From Variovorax sp. dw_308 (lineage in GTDB: Bacteria; Pseudomonadota; Gammaproteobacteria; Burkholderiales; Burkholderiaceae_C), in assembly GCF_019207085.1 (NCBI RefSeq), contig NZ_JAATOM010000020.1, positions 62,001 through 126,000 on the forward strand: a DNA stretch of 64,000 bases. Reading direction: 5' to 3'. Of the stretch, positions 26,760 to 34,797 are shown in pieces (positions within the stretch are counted from its first letter, which is position 1; the number at the start of each line of letters is the position of its first letter). A model generated the notes under the pieces. It was not told the DNA's origin. It saw only the letters and a program-made list of their open reading frames with translations, and did no database searches. The position numbers and the translations under genes were made by a program.

Positions 26760-27401
26760 TCACCGCGCCGCCCACAGCAATCCGCGCTCGAAGATCGTGC
26801 GCATCTGCGGCACCTCGAACTCCTTCGACACGTGCCCCAGCGCGCTGTAGAAAACGCGGCCTTGGCCGTGTTTGCGCTTCCACACCACCGGCATCACCAC
26901 GCCCTTGATCCAGGGCGCGTGCTCGCCATTGAAGGTGGTCGTCGCCAGCACTTCGTTCGAGGGATCGACGTGCATGTAGTACTGCTCGGAGCGGTAGTCG
27001 AAGCCGTCAAGTCCGGCCATCACCGGGTCATCGGGCCGCGCGATGTCGACTCGGAAGTCGATGACGTTGCCGGGGTGTGCGACCCACTGCCCGCCGGTCA
27101 CGAACTGGTAGTCGACCGAGTCGCGGAAGGCATCGCACATGCCCCCGTGGAAGCCCGCCAGGCCGACGCCGTTGCGCACGGCCTGGGCCAGGTTGGCGAC
27201 TTCGTCCTTTTCGATCTTCGACATGGTGAAGATCGGCACGATTACGCTCAGGTCGGCGATGGACGGATCGGCGAAGGCCCGGGTGGTGGTCTCGATGCGC
27301 ACCTTGAAGTCGTGCGACGCCAGCATGCCGGCGACGATGCCGGCGCATTGTTCGGGCTCGTGGCCGGCCCAGCCGCCCCAGACGATGAGTGCTTCACGCA
27401 T
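26760..27401 (-). CDS. ThuA domain-containing protein
   Basis: A 213-residue ThuA-like protein (glutamine amidotransferase-like fold). Landmarks are LIVWGGWAGHEPEQ, GFHGGMCDAFRDS near the middle, HPGNVIDFRVD and GRVFYSALGHVSKEF. ThuA proteins occur with trehalose or other disaccharide utilisation genes and with Gfo/Idh/MocA dehydrogenases, as here; the activity proposed for the group is sugar oxidation or hydrolysis, not settled. ATG 27410 is an alternative start six bases nearer the GGAG. It is the last gene of the carbohydrate operon. Confidence 0.88.
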   Translation of the reverse strand: MREALIVWGGWAGHEPEQCAGIVAGMLASHDFKVRIETTTRAFADPSIADLSVIVPIFTMSKIEKDEVANLAQAVRNGVGLAGFHGGMCDAFRDSVDYQFVTGGQWVAHPGNVIDFRVDIARPDDPVMAGLDGFDYRSEQYYMHVDPSNEVLATTTFNGEHAPWIKGVVMPVVWKRKHGQGRVFYSALGHVSKEFEVPQMRTIFERGLLWAAR

Positions 27402-27425
27402 TTTTGGCATTTCTCCGTGGGTTGA

Positions 27426-28523
27426 TCAGTCGAGTTCGCCCGGGGGCAGATGGGTCGGCAGCATCGCCGGACGTTCCGGCCGCGTCTCGATCGTGACGTG
27501 GCGGCCGCTGTCCGACGATGTCTGGAAGGCCTCCATCACCTCGAGCACATGCAGCGCGAGCGCGCCCGACGCGCGGTGCGGGCGGTTGTTGCGGATGGCA
27601 TGCGCCAGGTCGGCCGCGCCCATGATGCGGTGGTTGCCGGTGGCGTAGGGATGTTCGGTGGGTTGCGGCACCCAGTCCAGGCCGGCGCGGGCGATCTCGA
27701 TGGCGCCGAAGAAGCGGTTGGGATCCGGGGCGCTCAGGCTGGCGTCGGTGCCGTACAGCTCGATGTGCGAATGGCGATGCCGGGGCACGTCGAAGCTCGT
27801 GGCAATCGACACCAGGGCGCCGCTGGCGAACTCCATCGTGCCGGCGACGTGCGTGGCCACCTCAACCGGGATCTTCGTGCCCTTCAGCGGCTCGCTGGTA
27901 ATGATGCGCTCCGAACGCGCCCGCGCCACCGCGCCTGAAACGCGCGCCACCGGCCCGATCAGGTTCACCAGCGCGGTGATGTAGTACGGCCCCATATCGA
28001 GCATCGGCCCGCCGCCGGCCGCGTAGTAGAAGGCCGGGTTGGGATGCCAGCGTTCATGGCCCGGGCACATGAAGAAGGCGCTGCCTGCCAGCGGCTGGCC
28101 GATGGCGCCTTCGTCGATGAGCTTGCGGCAGGTCTGGTGCGAGCCGCCGAGAAAGGTGTCGGGCGCGCAGCCGACGCGCAGGCCGCGCTTGTCGGCCTCT
28201 TCGAGCAGCGTGCGTGCCTGGGCTGTGGTGAGGCCCAGCGGCTTTTCCGAATGCACATGCTTGCCGGCGCGCAGGACCTGCAGCCCGACCTCGACGTGTG
28301 CCGCCGGGATGGTGAGGTTGACGATGATCTCGATGGAGGGGTCGCGCAGCAACTCGTCCACGGAACAGGCCCTCAGCCCGAACTGCGTCGCACGCGCTTG
28401 CGCGGCCCGCGGGTTCAAGTCGGCCAGTCCGCGGATGTCGAGGATGGGAAAGGTCGATGCCGCCTTGAGGTAGGCCTCGCTGATGTTGCCGCAGCCGATG
28501 ATGCCGATGCCGACTTTGCTCAT
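27426..28523 (-). CDS. Gfo/Idh/MocA family oxidoreductase
   Basis: A 365-residue NAD(P)-dependent dehydrogenase of the glucose-fructose oxidoreductase/inositol dehydrogenase class. Rossmann loop GIIGCGNISEAYL at the start, SEKPLGLT with the catalytic lysine of the EKP motif near residue 95, and GGPMLDMGPYYI with the later conserved Asp. It sits between a sugar ABC permease and a ThuA gene, so it very likely oxidises the imported sugar or sugar derivative. Confidence 0.92.
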   Translation of the reverse strand: MSKVGIGIIGCGNISEAYLKAASTFPILDIRGLADLNPRAAQARATQFGLRACSVDELLRDPSIEIIVNLTIPAAHVEVGLQVLRAGKHVHSEKPLGLTTAQARTLLEEADKRGLRVGCAPDTFLGGSHQTCRKLIDEGAIGQPLAGSAFFMCPGHERWHPNPAFYYAAGGGPMLDMGPYYITALVNLIGPVARVSGAVARARSERIITSEPLKGTKIPVEVATHVAGTMEFASGALVSIATSFDVPRHRHSHIELYGTDASLSAPDPNRFFGAIEIARAGLDWVPQPTEHPYATGNHRIMGAADLAHAIRNNRPHRASGALALHVLEVMEAFQTSSDSGRHVTIETRPERPAMLPTHLPPGELD

Positions 28524-28660
28524 TCAGGTGTCTTTCGTTGAGGGGTCATTCACTGCGCCATGAGACTGTTCGGCTTCCGCGACGTACGAAACTCTAGCGA
28601 GGCAGCGGCGCGGGCCGAGGGCTGCGGGTATTCCCCTCCGACCAACCACTGCGCGTCGAG

Positions 28661-28759
28661 ATCACGTCGATGGTGTGCTCCACGCAGCGAAATAAAGGAG
28701 GAGCCCGCAGGGCGGGGGACATTCGCGGAGTGGAGTACGCCGTCGGCGTGATCCCGCCC
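28661..28759 (+). repeat. Dispersed repeat, copy A
   Basis: This copy lies between the sugar permease and Gfo/Idh/MocA genes. It carries GCAGCGAAATAAAGGAGGAG, GGGGGACATTCGCGGAG and ACGCCGTCGGCGTGATCCC, matching the inverted pair at 5010-5260 some 23 kb away. The surrounding 28524-28803 gap has no coding frame I can support; frames crossing it are translated repeat. Confidence 0.8.
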
Positions 28760-28803
28760 ACTGGCCGGGAATCCGGTAAGGCGCGGGCGCCGCATGCATC
28801 GTT

Positions 28804-29661
28804 TCATCCCTTGACGGAACCCGAGGTCAGCCCCGCCACGATGTGTTTCTGCGCCGCGAAGAACATCACCACCGCGGGCAGGATCGTCAGCGTGATAAAG
28901 GCCAGCACCAGGTGCCAGTCGGTCGAGTATTCGCCCTGGTAGGCCATGATCCCGAGCGGCCAGGTGTAGAGGGTGTCGCGGTTGAACACCACCAGCGGCA
29001 GCAGGTAGCCGTTCCAGCTGTGCACGAACACGATCACCGCGACGGTCGCCAGGATCGGCCGCGACAGCGGCAGCACGATGTACCAGAAGAACCGGAAGTA
29101 GCCGCAGCCGTCGATCTGCGATGCCTCGAACAGGTCGGGCGGCAGTTGCTTGAAGTAGTTGCGAAACAGCAGGATGCTCGTCGCCAGGCCGAAGGCCACC
29201 TGCGGCAGCACCACGCCCCAGTAGGTGTCGAGCAGGCCCAGGTCGCGGATCTTGATGAACAGCGGCAGGATCGCCGTCGCCGCCGGGAACATCAGGCCCA
29301 GCAGCAGGTAGTTGAAGAGAAAGTCCGAGCCGTAGAAGCGCACGTGCACGAAGGTGAAGGCGGCCATCGCGGAGACGGTGACGGTCAGCACCACCGTCAG
29401 CACCGCGATCACCAGCGAGTTGAGCATCAGGCGCCAGTAGCGCCCGCCGCCCAGGATGTCCCAGTAGTTGCTCCACTCCCAGTGCGCGGGCAGGCCGAAC
29501 GGGTTCACCCGCAGGTCGCCCAGTGTCTTGAAGCCGCCCAGCGCGGTCGCGAACAGCGGCACCAGCACGATCGCCGCCACGATGAACAGCACCGCATAGC
29601 GCAGCAGGGGCGACATCGAGCCGGTGATGGACGAGGGGTCGCCGAAGGATCTGCTAGTCAT
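28804..29661 (-). CDS. Carbohydrate ABC transporter permease (MalG-like)
   Basis: A 285-residue inner-membrane permease with six likely helices. The EAA loop near residues 175-200 (DLFEASQIDGCGYFRFFWYIVLPLSRP) is typical of CUT1 MalG-type proteins. The ATG overlaps the upstream MalF-like stop by eight bases, so the two are translationally coupled and pair as the channel. Confidence 0.93.
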   Translation of the reverse strand: MTSRSFGDPSSITGSMSPLLRYAVLFIVAAIVLVPLFATALGGFKTLGDLRVNPFGLPAHWEWSNYWDILGGGRYWRLMLNSLVIAVLTVVLTVTVSAMAAFTFVHVRFYGSDFLFNYLLLGLMFPAATAILPLFIKIRDLGLLDTYWGVVLPQVAFGLATSILLFRNYFKQLPPDLFEASQIDGCGYFRFFWYIVLPLSRPILATVAVIVFVHSWNGYLLPLVVFNRDTLYTWPLGIMAYQGEYSTDWHLVLAFITLTILPAVVMFFAAQKHIVAGLTSGSVKG

Positions 29662-30580
29662 TGCGCATCAACGTCTTCTTGTAGCCGAAAGCGAACACCA
29701 CGCAGATGCAGAACAGCACCACTCCCACTGCGCTGCCAAAGCCGATCTGCATGCGTGTCACGCCGTAGGTGTAGAGGAAGGTGACCATGGTCTGCGTGCT
29801 GTCGGAGGGGCCGCCCTTGGTAAGCGGCATGATCACGTCGAAGAGCTGGATCGAGCCCAGGATCGCGAAGAACACCGACAGCCGGATCGTCGGCGCCAGC
29901 AAGGGCAGGGTGATGCGCCAGAAGATCTGCCAGTCGCTTGCGCCGTCCATGCGCGCGGCTTCGTTGAGGTTGCGGTCGATCTGCTGCAGGCCGGCGATGT
30001 AGAGGATCATGTGGAAGCCGAAGTACTTCCAGATCACCACGACGAGGATCGCGTACATCGCGAGTTCGGGCTCCGCCAGCACGTAGGGCGGCGTGGCCCC
30101 GAACATGCCCCAGATCCTGGCGAGGAAGCCGTAGTCCCCGTCGTAGACGAAGCGCCAGATCAGTCCGGCCGCGACCTCGGCCAGGATGTAGGGCAGGAAG
30201 AAGATGAGGCGGAACGTGGTGGTGCCGCGCACCTTGTCCGACAGCAGCACCGCCATCGCCAGCGCGAGCGGCAACTGCACGACGAGCGACGCGACGATGA
30301 TCAGCAGGTTGTTGCCCAGCGCCGTGCGAAAGGCCGGCGTCTGGAACAGCAGCTGGAAGTTGCGCCAGCCGACCCACTGGGTTGGAGGGCCGTAGCCGCT
30401 CCAGTTGAAGAAGCTGTACCACGCCGCCTCGCCCATCGGCAGTGCCACGAACAGCGTGAACAGCAGCAGCGCCGGCGGCAGGAAGAACAGCACGACGGTG
30501 GCCGAGGCGCGCGCGCCGTGGGCCATGCGCAGCCGGCCCCACGGCGTCGACCGCGGCTCGGTGTTCAAGCGGGGGCTCAT
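29654..30580 (-). CDS. Carbohydrate ABC transporter permease (MalF-like)
   Basis: A 308-residue permease with about six helices and an EAA loop (NLNEAARMDGASDWQIFWRITLP). It pairs with the MalG-like protein. The start ATG at 30580 lies inside the end of the palindromic element at 30579-30683, whose arm supplies AAGG as the likely ribosome-binding site; a start at 30592 would add four residues from within the repeat. Confidence 0.93.
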   Translation of the reverse strand: MSPRLNTEPRSTPWGRLRMAHGARASATVVLFFLPPALLLFTLFVALPMGEAAWYSFFNWSGYGPPTQWVGWRNFQLLFQTPAFRTALGNNLLIIVASLVVQLPLALAMAVLLSDKVRGTTTFRLIFFLPYILAEVAAGLIWRFVYDGDYGFLARIWGMFGATPPYVLAEPELAMYAILVVVIWKYFGFHMILYIAGLQQIDRNLNEAARMDGASDWQIFWRITLPLLAPTIRLSVFFAILGSIQLFDVIMPLTKGGPSDSTQTMVTFLYTYGVTRMQIGFGSAVGVVLFCICVVFAFGYKKTLMRND

Positions 30581-30683
30581 ACGACCTTGCAATCAAGCGC
30601 AGGACAAGGCGGAGCGCCGCAGACAGTGCTGTAGCACGGCAAGGCGATCCAACGCAGTGATGCGTTTGATTGCGAGGTCGTAT
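30579..30683. repeat. Palindromic element 1 between sugar-binding protein and permease genes
   Basis: A 105-base element with 23-base terminal inverted repeats (ATACGACCTTGCAATCAAGC at one end; 21 of 23 bases pair). It fills the whole gap: one end overlaps the permease start codon, the other touches the last base of the binding-protein stop codon. A shorter relative is at 31977-32046. Placement after a binding-protein gene recalls REP hairpins that protect upstream mRNA. Confidence 0.88.
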
Positions 30684-31951
30684 CAGTTGGCCAGCTTCCA
30701 GGCCTGCTGTACTGCGTTTGCAGCATCCGCAGGTGTGGTGCGGCCCGACGCGAGGTCGGCCGAGACGTCATTCACGACGGCGCCCACCGACGGGCCGAGC
30801 ATCTGGTCGTAGTAGATCTGGTGGTACTTCGACTTCGACACGTTCTCCGCCAGCTGGCGCAGCACCGGGCGCTTGATCGATTCCTGCGTGCCGTTTACCA
30901 CCGGGATGTAGAGGCCCTTCTCGGCCGCGATCTTCTGGTTGCTGGCGTCCATGAAGAAGCGCAGGAATTCGACGGTCGCGGGTGGCGAGCCCTTGGTGAC
31001 CAGCCAGCCATTCATGCCGCCGAGGGTGTCGCTCGGGTCACCCTTGCCGCCGGCCACGGTCGGGAACGGCATCCAGCCGAGCTTGTCGTCGGGGATGCCG
31101 GCCTTGTCGGCCGAGTTGGCCTTCATCGAGCCGAGCATGCCGTTGAGCATCAGCACCATCGCGCCCTTGCCGTCGCCGAACTGGCCGGACGATTGCGGGA
31201 AGGTGGCGCCGAGGTAGCCGGGCTGGAAGGGCTTGAGGTCGGCCAGTTGCTTGAACATCTCGCCGGCCTTGACGAAGGTCTCGGACGCGAAGCCCTTGCC
31301 CTCGTTGCGCAGGGCGGCGTCGAAGGCCGGCTTGCCGCCGATGCGGATGGCCAGGTGCGACCAGTAGAAATGCAGGGGCCACTTGTCGCCGCCGCCCGCG
31401 ATGATCGGCGTGATGCCCGCGGCCTGGAACTTCTTCACCGCGCCGAGCAGGTCGTCCCAGGTCTTGATGGAGGCGGCGTCGACGCCGGCCTTGGCGAACA
31501 GGTCCTTGTTGTAGAAGAAGCCGACCTGCGAGGTCTGGAAGGGCACGCCCCAGACCTTGCCGTCGATCGCGTAGGGCGGCACCGAGGCGGCCATCAACGT
31601 GTCTTTCCAGCCGCTGTTCATCGGCGTCGTCAGGTCTTCGACGACACCGGCCCTGACCTGCTCGCGCAGCACGCCGCCACCCCAGCTGTAGAGGATGTTC
31701 GGCTTGTCCGGCGATTGCAGCAGCGTGGTGAGCTTCTTCTTGTACGACTCGTTCTCGAGGTACTGGATCTCCACCTTCACGCCGGGGTGCGTGGCCTCGA
31801 AGCGGCGCGCGACGTCGTTGTAGAAGGTCGTGACGTCGGGGTTCTGGTCGACGTGCATGAGGCGGACGTTGACGTCGGCGGCGATGGCGCTGAACGCGGC
31901 CAGTGCGGTCGCGGCGAAGACGGCCGGGGACAGGAACGTTGCAAGTTTCAC
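30683..31951 (-). CDS. Carbohydrate ABC transporter substrate-binding protein (CUT1)
   Basis: A 422-residue periplasmic binding protein. GTG start with GGAG upstream; signal peptide about residues 1-24 (ending AFSAIAA-DV). The mature protein has the extracellular family 1 pattern: YSWGGGVLREQV, WGVPFQTSQVGFFYNKDLF, TWDDLLGAVKKFQAAGITPI and GGMNGWLVTKGS. It delivers a sugar or oligosaccharide to the two permeases downstream. No ATPase gene follows, so a shared MsmK-type ATPase must be encoded elsewhere. It is bracketed by the two palindromic elements. Confidence 0.93.
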   Translation of the reverse strand: MKLATFLSPAVFAATALAAFSAIAADVNVRLMHVDQNPDVTTFYNDVARRFEATHPGVKVEIQYLENESYKKKLTTLLQSPDKPNILYSWGGGVLREQVRAGVVEDLTTPMNSGWKDTLMAASVPPYAIDGKVWGVPFQTSQVGFFYNKDLFAKAGVDAASIKTWDDLLGAVKKFQAAGITPIIAGGGDKWPLHFYWSHLAIRIGGKPAFDAALRNEGKGFASETFVKAGEMFKQLADLKPFQPGYLGATFPQSSGQFGDGKGAMVLMLNGMLGSMKANSADKAGIPDDKLGWMPFPTVAGGKGDPSDTLGGMNGWLVTKGSPPATVEFLRFFMDASNQKIAAEKGLYIPVVNGTQESIKRPVLRQLAENVSKSKYHQIYYDQMLGPSVGAVVNDVSADLASGRTTPADAANAVQQAWKLAN

Positions 31952-31976
31952 TGGGGCTCCCTATAGGGGTGGTGTG

Positions 31977-32046
31977 ATACGACCTTGCAATAAAGCGCAG
32001 AACAAGGCGGTCCAACGCAGTCATGCGTTTGATTGCAAGGTCGTAT
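31977..32046. repeat. Palindromic element 2 upstream of the sugar-binding protein gene
   Basis: A 70-base relative of the element at 30579-30683 with the same terminal inverted repeats (ATACGACCTTGCAATAAAGC on the left) and the inner GTCCAACGCAGTCATGCG. It lacks about 35 bases from the middle of the longer copy. It lies in the 5' region of the binding-protein gene, 25 bases from the start codon, so a hairpin here could affect transcription or translation. Confidence 0.88.
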
Positions 32047-32139
32047 GAATTGATGATGTGTCTGATGCCGCATGGCGTCAGTAGGGAGTTCCACCAGTGA
32101 GACGGATGCGCCGCGCGCGGCTTGCGTGGACGGAACGCG

Positions 32140-33120
32140 TCAGCCTGGCGAACGCGCGGCGCCGCGTTCGCGCAGCACGTCGGCCAGCACATCCGGGAAG
32201 TCCGTGATGATGCCGTCCACGCCCATGTCCAGCAGCCGCAGCATGTCGGCGCGCTGGTTCACCGTCCAGGGGAGCACGGTCATCCGCAGGGCGTGGGCCT
32301 GCCGTACTTGCGCGGAAGTCAGGTCGTTGAAAGCGGGTGACCAGATCACCGGCGCCTTGCCGCCCGCGGACGCGGCCTGCACCAGCAAGGGCGTGGAGCC
32401 GAAGCTGGCGGCATCGAGGCCGAGCGTCCAGCGGCTGTCGCGCAGGGTTCGCGCGGTGCTCAGGTAGGCGCGCGGCAGGTCCGGCGCGAGCTGGCCGACC
32501 AGGGCGAGCGTGCGCCAGTCGAAGCTCTGGATGGTCACGCGCGAGGCCATGCCGGCCTTGTCGATCTCGGCGAGCAAGGCGCGCAGCATCGGCTCGGGCG
32601 CGGCGGTGTCTTCCGGCCGTGTGGGGTCGACCTTGGTCTCGATGTTGAAGCGGATTCGCTCGTCGCCGCGTTCGCGGGCCATGGAGAAGAGGGCGGCCAG
32701 TGTCGGGATGCGTTCGCCATCGCTGGGCTGCTGGGTGGCAAAGGGCTTGCCGTAGCTGCTGTCCGGATTCAGCCTTCCGACGTCGTAGCCCTGCACTTGC
32801 GCCAGCGTCATCGTGCGGATGGCCGGGCCGACGGCCGGCAACCATGCGCCCTGCGCGTCGCGGGTGTGGTCGGGGTTGAGCGCGGTGTCGTGCGAGATGA
32901 CGACCACGTTGTCGGCCGTGAGGCCGATGTCGAGTTCGAGCGTGGTCACGCCGAGTCGCATGGCATTACGGAATGCGGCCAGCGTGTTCTCGGGCGCGAG
33001 GCCGCGGCCTCCGCGATGAGCCTGCAGGTCGAAGCCGGCCGGGGGCGAGGCCGGTGGCACGATGCACGCAGCCAGCAATGCACATGCCAGCACCGGCATC
33101 CACCGAACGCCCGCCGTCAT
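32140..33120 (-). CDS. Glycerophosphodiester phosphodiesterase family lipoprotein
   Basis: A 326-residue predicted lipoprotein: signal MTAGVRWMPVLACALLAAC with lipobox LLAA-C at about residue 19. The GDPD barrel follows with HRGGRGLAPENTLAAF, LELDIGLTADNVVVISHD and a Glu in FNIETKVDP, the metal and catalytic residues. It would hydrolyse glycerophosphodiesters to glycerol 3-phosphate in the periplasm. Eight bases separate it from the DUF1439 gene upstream. Confidence 0.92.
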   Translation of the reverse strand: MTAGVRWMPVLACALLAACIVPPASPPAGFDLQAHRGGRGLAPENTLAAFRNAMRLGVTTLELDIGLTADNVVVISHDTALNPDHTRDAQGAWLPAVGPAIRTMTLAQVQGYDVGRLNPDSSYGKPFATQQPSDGERIPTLAALFSMARERGDERIRFNIETKVDPTRPEDTAAPEPMLRALLAEIDKAGMASRVTIQSFDWRTLALVGQLAPDLPRAYLSTARTLRDSRWTLGLDAASFGSTPLLVQAASAGGKAPVIWSPAFNDLTSAQVRQAHALRMTVLPWTVNQRADMLRLLDMGVDGIITDFPDVLADVLRERGAARSPG

Positions 33121-33128
33121 TTCAGGCT

Positions 33129-33725
33129 TCACTTGAGCTCCACCTTGATGCCATCGTCCAGCACCGTGATCGCGCCGATCTCGTAGGTCTTGCGGCCCAC
33201 GGTCAGCTCCTCGCGCTTGAAGGTGTGCAACGGGTAGTCGCGCAGCAACTCCTGCGCGACCAGGCCGCCGACTTGCTGCAGCCGCGCGGCGTCGCGCCCG
33301 CCGAGGCCTTGCAGCTCGATGCGATCGGCGCGCGGCTGGTCGAGCCGCAATGCCAGCGCGGCAGGGTCGTACTTCAACGCGCTGCTGACCGACACGATGC
33401 CGCCGACCGCGGACGGCTGCATCAACGGGCTGCCGATGACCACGATGGCCGAGATGGCGGCGCGATTGTTGCGGGCATCGAGCGCGAGCCGCGGATCGCG
33501 CAGCAGCACTTCGAAGATCTCCGCATAGCGCTGCTGGACGGGAAAGCGCTTGACGATCTGTGCCTCCAGCTCCGCCCGGCTCGCGGTGTATTCGCTGGTG
33601 AAGAAATTGAAGCCCGCGAAAGCGGCGAGCGGCGTGGGCGCCAGTGCGGCGCCGAACAGGCCGCGGAGGACGCCGCGCATGAGGCTGCGCCTCGAAAAAG
33701 GCAGGACGGGTGATCGATGAGCCAT
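33129..33725 (-). CDS. DUF1439 family exported protein (YceB-like)
   Basis: A 198-residue protein. The N terminus has SRRSLMRGVLRGLFGAAL, which looks like a twin-arginine signal, followed by FFTSEYTASRAELEAQIVKRFP and LRDPRLALDARNNRAAI, the recurrent DUF1439 core. The family is lipid-binding-like in fold, but function is unknown. It is upstream of and probably cotranscribed with the glycerophosphodiesterase gene, hinting at an envelope role. Confidence 0.82.
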   Translation of the reverse strand: MAHRSPVLPFSRRSLMRGVLRGLFGAALAPTPLAAFAGFNFFTSEYTASRAELEAQIVKRFPVQQRYAEIFEVLLRDPRLALDARNNRAAISAIVVIGSPLMQPSAVGGIVSVSSALKYDPAALALRLDQPRADRIELQGLGGRDAARLQQVGGLVAQELLRDYPLHTFKREELTVGRKTYEIGAITVLDDGIKVELK

Positions 33726-33819
33726 GGCAGGTCGAGCTTGCCACAGCGCAAACGTTCCGCGCCATGGGTGGATTCGCCCGCTACGATGGGCCCCGGATAA
33801 CGCCACAGAGGTGACAAAC

Positions 33820-34656
33820 GTGACCCCTTCCTCCTCCGACATCGCGGCCCGGCGCCGCGCCTTTCGGCAACTGCACGCCAGCGGCTGCTTCGTCATTCCA
33901 AACCCGTGGGACGTGGGCAGCGCACGCTATCTCAAGGCGCTGGGCTTCAAGGCGCTGGCCACGACGAGTTCCGGCTGTGCCTGGTCGCTCGGCCGTGCCG
34001 ATGGCGACATGTCGCGCGAGATGGTGCTGGACCACCTGCGCGAGATGGTGGCCGCCACCGACCTGCCGGTGAACGCGGACTTCGAGAGCGGCTTCGCGCC
34101 CGACCCGCAGGGTATCGCGGAAAGCGTGCGCCTGGCCATCGAGACCGGCGTGGCCGGCCTGTCGATCGAGGACTCGACCGGCGACCCGGCCGAACCGCTG
34201 CTGGACATCGAGGTGGCGGTGGCCCGCATCCGGGCGGCCCGCCATGCGATCGACAAGGCCGGCGGCGACACCTTGCTGATTGGCCGCGCCGAGAACTTCT
34301 TCGCCGGCCGGCCGGACCTGGACGATGCCGTGGTCCGGCTCAAGGCTTACTCGGAAGCCGGCGCCGACTGCCTCTACGCGCCCGGCATCCGCACGCGCGA
34401 GCAGATCGAGATCGTGGTCGCGGCCGTGTCGCCCAAGCCGGTCAACCTGCTGGTCGGCTCGGCCAGCGACCTGACGATGCATGACATCGCGGCGCTGGGC
34501 GTGCGGCGCGTGAGTGTCGGCGGCGCGTTGGCGCGCGCGGCCTGGGGCGGCTTCATGCGCGCCGCCCGCGGGCTGGCGGAACGCGGCAGGTTCGATGGGT
34601 TCGCGGACGCGGCATCGGGCGTGGAGCTCAACGGCCTGTTCCGCGAGAAGGTGTGA
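33820..34656 (+). CDS. Isocitrate lyase/PEP mutase family protein
   Basis: A 278-residue TIM-barrel enzyme. The pattern HASGCFVIPNPWDVGSARYL, PVNADFESGF, GLSIEDSTGD and IGRAENFF is that of the PEP mutase/isocitrate lyase group; magnesium-binding Asp/Glu residues are present. The catalytic KKCG(H/T) loop of true isocitrate lyases is absent, so it is more like the oxaloacetase or carboxyvinyl-carboxyphosphonate mutase-like set. GTG 33820 is chosen because GAGG lies at proper distance. The 3' end forms the left arm of an inverted repeat. Confidence 0.88.
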   Translation: MTPSSSDIAARRRAFRQLHASGCFVIPNPWDVGSARYLKALGFKALATTSSGCAWSLGRADGDMSREMVLDHLREMVAATDLPVNADFESGFAPDPQGIAESVRLAIETGVAGLSIEDSTGDPAEPLLDIEVAVARIRAARHAIDKAGGDTLLIGRAENFFAGRPDLDDAVVRLKAYSEAGADCLYAPGIRTREQIEIVVAAVSPKPVNLLVGSASDLTMHDIAALGVRRVSVGGALARAAWGGFMRAARGLAERGRFDGFADAASGVELNGLFREKV

Positions 34657-34775
34657 ATATTTCTACTGCGGCCACCGATCTCGGGTCTGCGGTGCTCGCC
34701 GTACTGGAGTACGGCTCCGCTCCGCGAACCGGCCTCCCGGCAGGCGCCCTGCGCTACGAAATCTTCACACCTTCT
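34646..34775. repeat. Inverted repeat with internal palindrome after the PEP-mutase gene
   Basis: Arms AGAAGGTGTGAATATTTC (34646-34663) and GAAATCTTCACACCTTCT (34758-34775) pair at 17 of 18 positions. The left arm contains the last codons and stop of the upstream gene. The loop holds a perfect palindrome GCCGTACT-GG-AGTACGGC at 34698-34715. It may be a bidirectional terminator or a mobile palindromic element that inserted at the gene end. Confidence 0.75.
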
Positions 34776-34797
34776 GAGCAAGCGTCAATCCAATCCG

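Noticed and set aside
28550..29476. A 308-codon minus-strand frame covering the gap after the sugar permease
   Set aside because: Part overlaps the MalG-like gene in another frame and the rest is translated repeat sequence.
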